From Pseudonocardia petroleophila (GTDB lineage Bacteria > Actinomycetota > Actinomycetes > Mycobacteriales > Pseudonocardiaceae), in the NCBI RefSeq assembly GCF_014235185.1, contig NZ_CP060131.1, positions 5,277,501-5,341,500 of the forward strand: DNA of 64,000 nucleotides, read 5' to 3'. Both the position numbers and the translations under genes were made by a program. Positions 17,202 through 25,059 of this stretch are shown one piece after another. The notes beneath the pieces were generated by a model. That model had not been told where the DNA came from. It worked only from the letters and a program-made list of their open reading frames with translations, and ran no database searches. The stretch's first letter is position 1. Every line of letters begins with the position of its first letter.

Positions 17202-17507
17202 GTGTACGGGCCCGGCGGGGTTCCGACGCAGGCGGCGGCCCGATTCGGTGACGAGGTCGCGCTGATGGCCGCGACCCGGACCATGGGGTTCCACGAGCTG
17301 GACGACGAGAGCGAGCGGTCAGGGGATGTGACATCCGTCGGGACCGGTCCGGCTCCACGGGTCGCCGCCATCGAGTCCGTCGGGGGAAGTGATCCACAAC
17401 CGGCTGACTATCGCCCGAGATCAGGACGCCTGGTGGTGGACGCCGACGGATCCTCTGAGGCTCTGGGCTGCGGGGTGGGTGAGGTGCATGGCCCGCGGAA
17501 TGCGTGA
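17202..17507 (+). pseudogene. acyl-CoA ligase (AMP-binding) N-terminal remnant
   Basis: A GTG with a strong GAAGGAGGG ribosome binding site opens a 101-codon frame. Only the first ~35 residues look like a protein family: GVPTQAAARFGDEVALMAAT followed by MGFHELDDESERSG matches the N-terminus of fatty acyl-CoA or benzoate-CoA ligases. After that the sequence is unrelated. The real gene was cut off soon after its start, before any adenylation motif. Confidence 0.55.
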
Positions 17508-17524
17508 CACGGGGAGGGCTGCAG

Positions 17525-19327
17525 TCAGATGTCGGCTGACAACACCTCGGACACGACGGATCGGAGCTGAGTGAGGGCATCGTCGTCGTTCCAGGTGGCC
17601 GCGGGTTGGCGCCAGGCGATGTAGCCGTCGGGACGGACGAGCAGTGCGCCGGCTTCGTGGATCTCGCGGATCCGGGCCCAGTCGCGGTAGACGTCCTCTG
17701 CGCCCTTCTCCCCGATGACGACGGTGCGCAGGAACGGGAGGTCGAGCTTCATCGCGGCACGAACCCAGGAACCGCCGGCCAGGCCGGTGACCAGTGACAG
17801 CCTGCCCTTGCCGGTGACGTCGAGGGTGGAGACGCGTTGTCCTTCTGCGCCGAGGAGCCACGCGTGGGGCAGCTTGGCCCCTGGACGGGTGGTGGCCTGG
17901 AGGTGGAGCTGGGGGTCGCGGACGAACTCCTCCTCCCCCACGGATTCGTCGGGGAGCACGGCGGTGGAGGTGTAGCGCTGGTTGAGCTCGACGCCCTGGG
18001 CGTTGAACTCGTAGTTCTTGAGTTCGAGCGCCGCGGTCAGCGCCTCGCGCACGGCGACGCCGTCCGGGCCGGGGTCGCGGAGCTTGGCCAGGCCGGCGGC
18101 GACGGGGTCGGCCTCGCCGGTGGTGCGGAAGCACTCGTTGAGCGGGGCGTAGTCGACGCGGGACTGGTTGGCCCTGGCGACGACCTGCTTGCCGACGGGC
18201 ATGCGCTCGTCGGAGTAGGTCTCCAGCAGCTGGGGGCCGGCGTGGCCGTGGATGACGAAGGCGAGTTTCCAGGCGAGGTTGAACGCGTCCTGGATGGAGG
18301 TGTTGGAGCCCAACCCGGACGACGGAGGGTGGCGGTGCACGGCGTCGCCGCCGCAGAACACGCGACCCTTCGAGTACTTCGTGGCATGGGCCTGGTTGAC
18401 GAACCAGCTCGAGCAGGACTCGATCTCGATCTCCAGGTCCGGGTCGCCGACGTAGCCGCGGATCCGGGCTCTGACCGACTCCGGGTCGAAGTCCGGGGCC
18501 GGGCCGGACAGGTCGTAGCCCCAACCGGCGATCCAGGTGTGCCACGGCCGGATCGCGCGCAGCAGACCCATCCCGATCTCGCCGAAGTTCGCGCTGGGAG
18601 TCATCAGCCAGTGCAGGATCGACGGGCGGTGCTCGACGAACCGGCTCAGGTCGGCACGGAAGAGCACGTAGGCGGTGGCGGCGCGGGCGAGCTCGCCCTC
18701 CAGCGGCAGCTCCAGCTCGTCGACGACCTGGGACTTCGCGCCGTCCGCGCCGATCATGTAGCGAGCGCGCACGGTGTGCTCGCGGCCGGTCACCAGGTCC
18801 TTGAGGCGGGCGGTGACGCCGGCGTCGTCCTGGGTGTGGCCCAGGTACTCGGTGTTGAACCCGAACGTCGCCCCGCGCGCGGCGGCGTTGCTGACCAGGA
18901 CCGGTTCCAGGTAGGGCTGCGGGATGTCCAGCAGCGGGCAGGGGCTGCCCTTGATGTAGTCACCGATGCGGTCGTCCCCGGTTCCCCAGGTACGTAGCCG
19001 TGCGATCTCGTCGCCGGCGAGGCTGGTGGTGAACAGGGTGTCGCCCATCTGCTCCCACGGGGTGGCGTGCTTGGTGGCCTCGGCTTCGACGCCGAGGTCG
19101 CGCAGGACCTCGACGGTGCGCTGGTTGGTGATGTGCGCGCGGGGGGTGTTGGCCAACCAGTTCCAGCGAGTCACCGCGTGCGCGCGAACGCCGTAGGTGG
19201 CCAGGGCGAGCGCGGCGGCGCCTCCGGTCGGTCCGGTGCCGATGATGAGGACGTCGGTGTCGAACCCGGTTCCCGGCCCGGAGGTGGAGTCCGATGTCGG
19301 GCTGGGCGCGACCTCCGGTGGGTTCAC
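17525..19327 (-). CDS. FAD-dependent aromatic hydroxylase (phenol monooxygenase/TfdB-like)
   Basis: 600 residues. The FAD-binding N-terminus is VLIIGTGPTGGAAALALATY (residues ~25-44), the second motif is ARYMIGADGAKSQVVDELEL and the third GRVFCGGDAVHRHPPSSGLG, followed by SNTSIQDAFNLAWKLAFV. The length and C-terminal thioredoxin-like extension fit phenol 2-monooxygenase and 2,4-dichlorophenol 6-monooxygenase. It would ortho-hydroxylate an aromatic ring to a catechol for the extradiol dioxygenase of the cluster. GTG 19327 overlaps the upstream stop. Confidence 0.85.
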   Translation of the reverse strand: MNPPEVAPSPTSDSTSGPGTGFDTDVLIIGTGPTGGAAALALATYGVRAHAVTRWNWLANTPRAHITNQRTVEVLRDLGVEAEATKHATPWEQMGDTLFTTSLAGDEIARLRTWGTGDDRIGDYIKGSPCPLLDIPQPYLEPVLVSNAAARGATFGFNTEYLGHTQDDAGVTARLKDLVTGREHTVRARYMIGADGAKSQVVDELELPLEGELARAATAYVLFRADLSRFVEHRPSILHWLMTPSANFGEIGMGLLRAIRPWHTWIAGWGYDLSGPAPDFDPESVRARIRGYVGDPDLEIEIESCSSWFVNQAHATKYSKGRVFCGGDAVHRHPPSSGLGSNTSIQDAFNLAWKLAFVIHGHAGPQLLETYSDERMPVGKQVVARANQSRVDYAPLNECFRTTGEADPVAAGLAKLRDPGPDGVAVREALTAALELKNYEFNAQGVELNQRYTSTAVLPDESVGEEEFVRDPQLHLQATTRPGAKLPHAWLLGAEGQRVSTLDVTGKGRLSLVTGLAGGSWVRAAMKLDLPFLRTVVIGEKGAEDVYRDWARIREIHEAGALLVRPDGYIAWRQPAATWNDDDALTQLRSVVSEVLSADI

Positions 19328-20235
19328 GACTGCTCCCTGAGGAACTCCAGCGCGAGGGCGTTGAACTTCTCGCGCTGCTCCCACTGGGGCCAGTGCCCGG
19401 CCCCGGTGATCAGCTCGAACCGCCCGTCGGTGATCTTCTCGGCCATCTCCAGGCCGGCTCCTGCCGGGCCGGACGGGTCGTCGCTGGTCCAGATCACCAG
19501 CGCCGGGCCGGGCACGGCGGCCAGGTCGGCGTCGGTGACCATGTTCCTGCGCCGGACATCCGCGTCCTGCAGGCACAGGATGTGGCGCATCGAGTCGGCA
19601 AACCCGGGCCGGGAGTAGATCGCCTGCCGAATGGCGACGAGCTCGTCGGTGACGGTCGCCGGGTCGGCCATGAGCCACTGCAGTCGGGCACGGATCCGCG
19701 CGTCGGAGGGATCGTCGGCGGCGGCCTGGGACAGCCCGCGGATCCTGTCCATGACCTCTGGGCTGGCCATCGTGCCGCCGGGGGTGTTGAGGATCAGCTT
19801 CCCGGTGCGTTCCGGGTGGGCGGCGGCGAACTTGATCGCGACCCACCCGCCGAGGGACTCCCCGTTGAGGTGCGCCTTCTCGATCCCGAACGCGTCGAGC
19901 AGGCCGGTGAGGTGCTCGACGTAGGTGTCGAGTTCCAGGTCCGCCGTGGCGTGGGTGGTGTAGCCGTGGCCGGGGTAGTCGTAGGCGATCACGTGGAAGT
20001 GCTCGGCCAGCGCGGCGACGTTGTGGGCGTAGGCCTCCAGATGCCCACCCGTGCCCGGCATCAGGACCAGCGGATCACCGCGTCCGGCTTCGAGGACCCG
20101 GGTGCGCCACGTCGTTCCCGCTTGAGTCCCGACCTCGACGTAGTGGACGCGGTGCTCGACCGCGCCGAGGGCGACCCACACCGGGGTGTCCTCGCGCTGG
20201 ATGACGGACCCCGGATCGGTCTGTGCACCGCTCAT
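19324..20235 (-). CDS. alpha/beta hydrolase, meta-cleavage product hydrolase type
   Basis: 303 residues. The core shows LVLMPGTGGHLEAYAHNVAA, the nucleophile elbow LNGESLGGWVAIKFA (Ser near residue 140), the acid in ALVIWTSDDPSGP and the His in ELITGAGHWPQWEQ. This is the fold and spacing of MhpC/BphD/XylF enzymes that cleave the C-C bond of ring-fission products. It overlaps genes on both sides by 4 bases, so translation of the cluster is coupled. Confidence 0.82.
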   Translation of the reverse strand: MSGAQTDPGSVIQREDTPVWVALGAVEHRVHYVEVGTQAGTTWRTRVLEAGRGDPLVLMPGTGGHLEAYAHNVAALAEHFHVIAYDYPGHGYTTHATADLELDTYVEHLTGLLDAFGIEKAHLNGESLGGWVAIKFAAAHPERTGKLILNTPGGTMASPEVMDRIRGLSQAAADDPSDARIRARLQWLMADPATVTDELVAIRQAIYSRPGFADSMRHILCLQDADVRRRNMVTDADLAAVPGPALVIWTSDDPSGPAGAGLEMAEKITDGRFELITGAGHWPQWEQREKFNALALEFLREQS

Positions 20236-20849
20236 GCGTTGGCCTCCGCGGGCGCGGCGAGCCCGGCGAGCAGGTCGTCCGTGGTGACGATCTCGGCGAG
20301 CAGCCCCAGCGAGCCCAGCGACGCCTCGTGCGCCTCGGGGGAGCCGGCCGAGCAGGCGTCGGAGACAACGACGGTGCGGTAGCCCAGGTCCGATGCGGCG
20401 CGGGCGGTGCCCTCGACCGAGGCGTTGGTGGCGACCCCGATGAACACGACGGTGTCGATTCCGGCGCGGCGCAGGGTGGCGTCCAGGTCGCTGCCCTGGA
20501 AGCCGCCGACGCGGGTGTGGGTGACGACGTGGTCCCCGTCGCGGGGAGCCACCTCGGCGGTGATGTCGGCGCCCGGGGTGCCGTCCTCCAGGCACTTCGC
20601 CTGGGCCACCATCCCCAGCAGCGGGGAGTTCGGGTTCAGGTCGCCGTGGCCGGGCTGGAACGCCACGCGGGTGTGGACGACGGTGGCGCCGGCGGCGCGG
20701 GCGCCGTCGAGCAGCCGCGTCGCGGTGTCCAGGACGCCGGTGCGCTCGACCTCGGCGCGGAAGAACCCGGCGAAGGCGCCGGCCGGGCCGACGATGTCGT
20801 TCTGGAAGTGCACCGCGACGACGGCGGTGCGGGCGGGGTCGAAGCTCAT
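20232..20849 (-). CDS. isochorismatase-fold (cysteine hydrolase-like) protein with altered active site
   Basis: 205 residues with the family scaffold: AVVAVHFQNDIVGPAGAF, VVTHTRVGGFQGSDLDATL and VFIGVATNASVEGTARAASD. In cysteine hydrolases such as RutB the catalytic residues are Asp (DMQND), Lys (KPRY) and Cys (TNxCVE). Here the matching positions look like His, His and Ser. The protein either uses a different mechanism, like true isochorismatases, or is not a hydrolase. It sits between the LLM oxidoreductase and the C-C hydrolase, so it presumably acts in the same pathway. Confidence 0.75.
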   Translation of the reverse strand: MSFDPARTAVVAVHFQNDIVGPAGAFAGFFRAEVERTGVLDTATRLLDGARAAGATVVHTRVAFQPGHGDLNPNSPLLGMVAQAKCLEDGTPGADITAEVAPRDGDHVVTHTRVGGFQGSDLDATLRRAGIDTVVFIGVATNASVEGTARAASDLGYRTVVVSDACSAGSPEAHEASLGSLGLLAEIVTTDDLLAGLAAPAEANA

Positions 20850-20864
20850 GGGAGGACCTCCGGA

Positions 20865-21938
20865 TCAGGCGCGGGCGAGGATGGACGAGCCGATGTCGGC
20901 GATGTCGCGATCGGCGGTGAAGGGGTTGGACAGGAAGACGCTGACCATGTCGCAGCCGGCCTCGCGCATGAGCTGGGTCTTCTCCAGCAGGTCGTCGGGG
21001 CTGCCGTAGAGGCACCAGTAGTCGACGAGCTCCTTGGTGATCAGCGGGCGGTGCACCGGGTCCAGGCCGCGCAGGTACTTCGCCCAGACGTCCAGGTAGT
21101 GCGGGGCGTCCGCGGCGGTGGGGTCACCGAGGTACGCCATCGCGGCGTCGGTGGAGGCCTTCACGATGCCCTCGCCGAGCTCGTCGACGTGGCCGTTCAT
21201 GAACCCGGCGTTGGTCAGGCACGAGCTGATCGGGCCCGAGCCGAACCCGTTGTCGATCCCGTCCTCCCAGGTCTCGCCGTTGCGGAGCTGGTAGAACCAC
21301 GACAGGGCGACGAGCTTGACCGCGCCGGGCGGGCGTCCCGCCTCGGCGACGGCCTTGTCCAGCTCGCGGCGGACCACGCCGATCATCTCGGGGTTCGGCC
21401 CGAGGCAGTAGGTCATGTAGTCGGCGTGCTTGGCCGCGACCGCGAACCCCTTCGGCCCGCCGGCGGACATCCACACGTCGATCGGGTCGTCGAGGTTGTA
21501 CCAGAGCCCGCCCTTGTCCAGGAACTCGATCTCCCGCTGCTGGCCGAGCCAGTTCTGGGTGACCCGCTCCCCGGCGAGCAGGCCGCGGGTGACGTCGAGG
21601 GCGGTGTCGAGCTCGGCGACCTTCGCGGGGCGACTGCCCATGGAGCGCAGCGCGTTGTTCGCCGTCCCGATCCCCAGGAACGTGCGGCCGGGGGCGAGCG
21701 AGTTGAGGGTGGCGATCGAGTTCGCCGTGACCGGCGGGATCCGGGTCAGCGGGTTCGTCACCCACGTCCCCAGCTGGATCGTCGAGGTCTCGCGGGCCGC
21801 CAGCGCCAGGTACTGGTAGGGGTCGCTGAACAGCAGCGGCCCCTCCCCCACACCGAAGTGGCTCGCGCCGACGTCCTCGGCCTGCTTCGCCCAGCCGACC
21901 TTGTCGATCTTCGCGCAACTGCCGATGCAGAACTCCAT
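20865..21938 (-). CDS. LLM-class flavin-dependent monooxygenase
   Basis: 357 residues. The luciferase-like barrel begins MEFCIGSCAKIDKVGWAKQA, then GASHFGVGEGPLLFSDPYQY, QLGTWVTNPLTRIPPVTANS and GRTFLGIGTANNALRSMG. The last stretch resembles F420-dependent reductases such as MER. ATG 21938 follows GGGAGCAG. It lies second in the catabolic operon, 32 bases after the dioxygenase gene. Hydroxylation, or oxidative opening of a non-benzenoid ring, is plausible. Confidence 0.82.
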   Translation of the reverse strand: MEFCIGSCAKIDKVGWAKQAEDVGASHFGVGEGPLLFSDPYQYLALAARETSTIQLGTWVTNPLTRIPPVTANSIATLNSLAPGRTFLGIGTANNALRSMGSRPAKVAELDTALDVTRGLLAGERVTQNWLGQQREIEFLDKGGLWYNLDDPIDVWMSAGGPKGFAVAAKHADYMTYCLGPNPEMIGVVRRELDKAVAEAGRPPGAVKLVALSWFYQLRNGETWEDGIDNGFGSGPISSCLTNAGFMNGHVDELGEGIVKASTDAAMAYLGDPTAADAPHYLDVWAKYLRGLDPVHRPLITKELVDYWCLYGSPDDLLEKTQLMREAGCDMVSVFLSNPFTADRDIADIGSSILARA

Positions 21939-21970
21939 GACTGCTCCCTGATGGGTTCCTGAGAGGTGGG

Positions 21971-22909
21971 TCAGACGGTGCGTGCGGTGGTGACGCCGAA
22001 GCCGGCGATCCACTCCGGGATGGGGCGGTAGAAGGAGGACCGGACCTCGTAGGGACCCGCGGTGGACAGCGCGGCGTAGGCAGCGATCCAGGTGCGAACC
22101 TCGTGGCTGGAGTGACCGCCCTGCTCGACGAACTCCGCGTTCGTCCAGCGGTCGATCTGGGCGAAGTCCCCGGCGGCGAGCAGCGCCATCAGGCGCTGGT
22201 CCCAGGCCGGGTTGAGCGGCGCGATCGTGGCCGTGCCGGCGGCGAACGCGCGTCCGGCCGCGTAGACCCGCTGCTCGTGCTCGGCCCGCTGCGCCGCGGT
22301 CGGGTGGCGCCCGGCGATCAGCCTCTCGGCCACCTGCGGCGAGGCGCTCTCCAGCTGTGGCACCGGCGGGTCATGCGACAACCCACCCGACCCGACGACC
22401 AGGACACGGCGATCCAGGGCCGCGGCCGCCCGGCCGAGCGCCTCGCCGAGCTGCCGGACCCGCGATACCGGACCCAGCGGTTCGGCGACCGAGTTGATGA
22501 ACACCGGCACCACCGGCACCGCGTCCAGGCCGCCGAACAGGATCTCCAGCGGCTGCGCCAGACCGTGGTCGACGAACATCCGCTCCGAGTACGCCAGGTC
22601 CAGCCCCTCGGCCAGCACATGCCGGACCAGCGCGTACGCCGCGTCCCGGTCCACCGACAGCGGACCCTCCGCGGTGCGGTAGTCCCCCACCGAGGTCGCG
22701 CCGGTGCCCAGGCAGAACGGGGGCATCATGTCGTAGAAGAAGCCGTTGTAGTGGTCCGGCCCCAGCAGCAGCACCAGCTCTGGGGCGAACTCCGCGATGA
22801 ACGCCCGCGCTTGCGCGAACGCCGCGTCGACCGCGGCGGCGACCTCGGGAGCGGGGTCGTTCTCCCCCATCAGGGGCGAGTGCGACAACGTGCACACGGC
22901 CAACGCCAT
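21971..22909 (-). CDS. mhpB: 2,3-dihydroxyphenylpropionate 1,2-dioxygenase-type extradiol dioxygenase
   Basis: 312 residues, class III (LigB fold) ring-cleavage dioxygenase with non-haem Fe(II). It follows E. coli MhpB along its whole length: LSHSPLMGENDPAPEV, LLGPDHYNGFFYDMMPPFCL, VDHGLAQPLEILFGGLD, VVGSGGLSHDPPVPQLE, and the end YRPIPEWIAGFGVTTA. Metal ligands are the His in SHSP, His in DHG and a Glu late in the chain. It is first in a five-gene leftward operon. The true substrate may differ from dihydroxyphenylpropionate because mhpDEF are absent. Confidence 0.92.
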   Translation of the reverse strand: MALAVCTLSHSPLMGENDPAPEVAAAVDAAFAQARAFIAEFAPELVLLLGPDHYNGFFYDMMPPFCLGTGATSVGDYRTAEGPLSVDRDAAYALVRHVLAEGLDLAYSERMFVDHGLAQPLEILFGGLDAVPVVPVFINSVAEPLGPVSRVRQLGEALGRAAAALDRRVLVVGSGGLSHDPPVPQLESASPQVAERLIAGRHPTAAQRAEHEQRVYAAGRAFAAGTATIAPLNPAWDQRLMALLAAGDFAQIDRWTNAEFVEQGGHSSHEVRTWIAAYAALSTAGPYEVRSSFYRPIPEWIAGFGVTTARTV

Positions 22910-22932
22910 CAGTGGCTCTCCGTCTCGTTCTA

Positions 22933-22976
22933 CTACTGTCCGTAGCTGACATGCTAGCGTGCTGGCAGCACAGTAG
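22933..22976. promoter_or_regulatory. candidate operator/promoter region between mhpB and gntR
   Basis: The 101-base gap between the divergent genes contains a CTACTGT...ACAGTAG inverted repeat (22933-22939 and 22970-22976). It also holds a smaller perfect one, GTGCTGGCAGCAC (22959-22971). This local area is richer in A+T than the flanking genes. It is the natural place for the GntR protein to bind. Confidence 0.4.
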
Positions 22977-23010
22977 GTCGTGGGTCACAACATCGCAAGG
23001 GACGGTTCTC

Positions 23011-23751
23011 GTGGATCCGGTGTCGTCTGACGCGGTGAGCGGCCACGGCTACCCTCGGTTGGTGACCCGCCCCCAGCCCGTTCGCCTCGACCGGGCCACG
23101 AGCCGGCTCAACCACGCCGTCTACGACCAGCTCAAGGAACGCCTGCTCGACGGCGTCTACGCGGCAGGCGAACAGCTCTCGACCGAGCGGCTACGCCTTG
23201 AGTTCGGCGTCAGCAAGCAGCCGGTGATGGAGGCCATGCGGCGCCTCTCCGGCGACGGGCTGATCGACATCTACCCGCAGGTCGGATCCCGGGTCGCGAT
23301 CTACCCGCCGCAGGAGGTCGGGGACTTCTTCGTCATGTTCGGTGGCTTCGAAGGCACCATCGCTGGCATCGCGGCCACCCGCCGCACCCCCGAGCAGCTC
23401 GCCGACATGGACGCGATCTCCCGCCAGATCGACCAGCTCCGCTCCGAGGACGACCCCGCCACCCGCGCGCGGGGCTATCGACTGCTCAACCGCCGCTTCC
23501 ACGAGGCCATCCACCTCATGGCCCACTCCCGCGTCATGGCCCAGACCAGCAGCCGCATGTGGGACCTCTCCGACTTCCTGATCAACACCACGGGCACCTC
23601 CAACCCGCTCAGCGCCGCACTCGACGGACGACACGACGACCACGAACGCATCCGCGCAGCGCTGCACGACGGCGACCAGGCCGCCGCACGCAAGGAGATG
23701 GAGCACCACATCGTCGGCACCGTGGACGTCATCCGCGAGCACGAGGAATGA
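23011..23751 (+). CDS. GntR-family regulator (FCD/FadR type)
   Basis: 246 residues. The winged helix-turn-helix is AVYDQLKERLLDGVYAAGEQ, then STERLRLEFGVSKQPVMEAM and GLIDIYPQVGSRVAIYPP. A helical FCD effector domain follows, with the His-containing NRRFHEAIHLMAHSRVMA and the late EHHIVGTVDVIREHEE. It is divergent from the catabolic operon and is its likely regulator, responding to a pathway acid. GTG 23011 is chosen because AAGGGAC precedes it; GTG 23062 is an alternative. Confidence 0.85.
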   Translation: MDPVSSDAVSGHGYPRLVTRPQPVRLDRATSRLNHAVYDQLKERLLDGVYAAGEQLSTERLRLEFGVSKQPVMEAMRRLSGDGLIDIYPQVGSRVAIYPPQEVGDFFVMFGGFEGTIAGIAATRRTPEQLADMDAISRQIDQLRSEDDPATRARGYRLLNRRFHEAIHLMAHSRVMAQTSSRMWDLSDFLINTTGTSNPLSAALDGRHDDHERIRAALHDGDQAAARKEMEHHIVGTVDVIREHEE

Positions 23752-23926
23752 CACCTGACAACAGAACGACCACGGGTCGACCACGACCGAATCCGCCTCG
23801 ACACCCCGAGGGATGAACAGCGGCGGAGATCGACATCTGAGGGCCCGATAGAGGGACGATCGACCCGCACGTGCCCGGTGATCAATGGAGGGCGACGGAC
23901 CCCGACAGGTCGCTGAGCAGCGCAAA

Positions 23927-24361
23927 CTAGTTCGGAACGCCTGCAGCGGTCAACGCCCGCGGCGACGGGCGGTGGGTCCGGAGGTGCTGGAGCCGGCGCG
24001 CGGCATCACCCGCGGTGGGACGCGTCCCGGCCGGGACCCACCACAGAGCCGTCGAGGGCTGCCGGGTCGTGGTGAACCACCGGGAGCGGTTCCGCACGAA
24101 CCCGCCGTGCCCGCTGCGGTAGACGAACCCGTGCCGCGCCGCGTAGTCCTCCCAGAGCGAGAGGTTGAGGAACGCCGGCCCCCCGTCAACGGTGACGACG
24201 ACCAGGCCGTGGTCGGCGCCGGTGCCCAGCCGCCACACGAACCCGAGACCGGCCTCGGCGAGCCGGTGGATCCCGTCGAGCGCGTCGACGAAGCCCCTCA
24301 TCGACGGATCGTCGAGTAGCGCGCGCAACCGCGCGAGGTTGACCTGCGCGAGCTCACTCAC
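23927..24361 (-). CDS. DUF3291 domain protein
   Basis: 144 residues. The family pattern is complete: LAQVNLARLRALLDDPSMRG, GFVWRLGTG, FLNLSLWEDYAARHGFVYRS and RNRSRWF. The family is a dimeric ferredoxin-like fold related to antibiotic biosynthesis monooxygenases, but no reaction is proven. It stands beyond the upstream edge of the catabolic cluster, behind 175 bases with no feature. Confidence 0.8.
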   Translation of the reverse strand: MSELAQVNLARLRALLDDPSMRGFVDALDGIHRLAEAGLGFVWRLGTGADHGLVVVTVDGGPAFLNLSLWEDYAARHGFVYRSGHGGFVRNRSRWFTTTRQPSTALWWVPAGTRPTAGDAARRLQHLRTHRPSPRALTAAGVPN

Positions 24362-24449
24362 GGCGATCGAGGATACGGGTGGCGAGGGCCGCAGGACCGT
24401 CGGCGCAGCGGCGCCGACGCAGTGTCCGAGGCTCTCCCCTGTCGGCGGA

Positions 24450-24887
24450 TCAGCGCCTGGGCCCGTCGGGCTCCCGCACCTCGTCCACGAGTCCCAGGCG
24501 CAGAGCCGTCTGCGCGTCGACCGTCGTACCGCGCAGAGCCAGGTGAAGGGTCCGCCAGCGCCCGATCCGGCGCGGGATGCTCACCGTTCCGCCGGCGCCG
24601 GGAATCAGCCCCATCCCCACTTCCGGGAGACGGAACGTGGCGTCCGGCCGGGCGACGATCCGGCCGGCGAACGCCGGCAGCTCGATCCCCGCCCCGACGC
24701 AGGCGCCGTGCACCCAGGCCTCCGTCCGGGCTGCGAGGAGGTGCAGCGGGCGGGCAGGCCCGCCCCGGGTGCGCACCAGGTGCGCGGTGACCGGATCCGG
24801 CGTGGTGCCGAACTCGTCGAGGTCGCCGCCCGCGCAGAACGCCGGGCCGGCCCCGTCGAGCACGATGCGGGTGACCGTCTCGTCCAT
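24450..24887 (-). pseudogene. enoyl-CoA hydratase/isomerase fragment
   Basis: 145 codons that begin abruptly at the crotonase core: IVLDGAGPAFCAGGDLDEF (first oxyanion loop), HGACVGAGIELPAFAGRIVA and LPEVGMGLIPGAGGTVSIPR with the catalytic-Glu region. The N-terminal ~45 residues and the C-terminal ~60 residues of a normal 250-residue enzyme are missing. The upstream sequence switches to an integrase-like fragment in another frame. The gene is probably dead. Confidence 0.7.
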
Positions 24888-24891
24888 CAGC

Positions 24892-25057
24892 GGGACCTGC
24901 AGCGTTCGTGGTCGAGGCCACCCACCGCTTGAGGTTCTCGCGGGTCATGTCGGCCGGCTGAGCCCGGCCGACCGAGGCCCGCAGCCACTCGCAGAACTGG
25001 GTGATGGAGAGCTCGTGGTCGCGGATCGTCAGCGAGTGAGTGCCGAGCCGGTGCTCC
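24892..25057 (-). pseudogene. possible tyrosine-recombinase (integrase) N-terminal fragment
   Basis: Reading leftward right after the neighbouring hydrolase stop, the same frame gives THSLTIRDHELSITQFCEWL, then a short linker and PADMTRENLKRWVAS. This looks like the SAM-like core-binding domain of Xer/phage integrases, in which helices carry a REN/REH motif before the catalytic domain. Only about 50 residues remain; no catalytic region is present. The match is weak and by pattern only. Confidence 0.3.
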
Positions 25058-25059
25058 GG

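Noticed and set aside
16971..17371. Leftward frames upstream of the PucR remnant as its intact N-terminus
   Set aside because: The frames contain no PucR sensory-domain sequence and run antisense to the acyl-CoA ligase remnant; homology stops at about 17100.
20865..21938. RutA orthologue
   Set aside because: It belongs to the same LLM superfamily but its N-terminus and GTANNALRSMG block look more like F420-dependent enzymes; no rutC-F genes are present.
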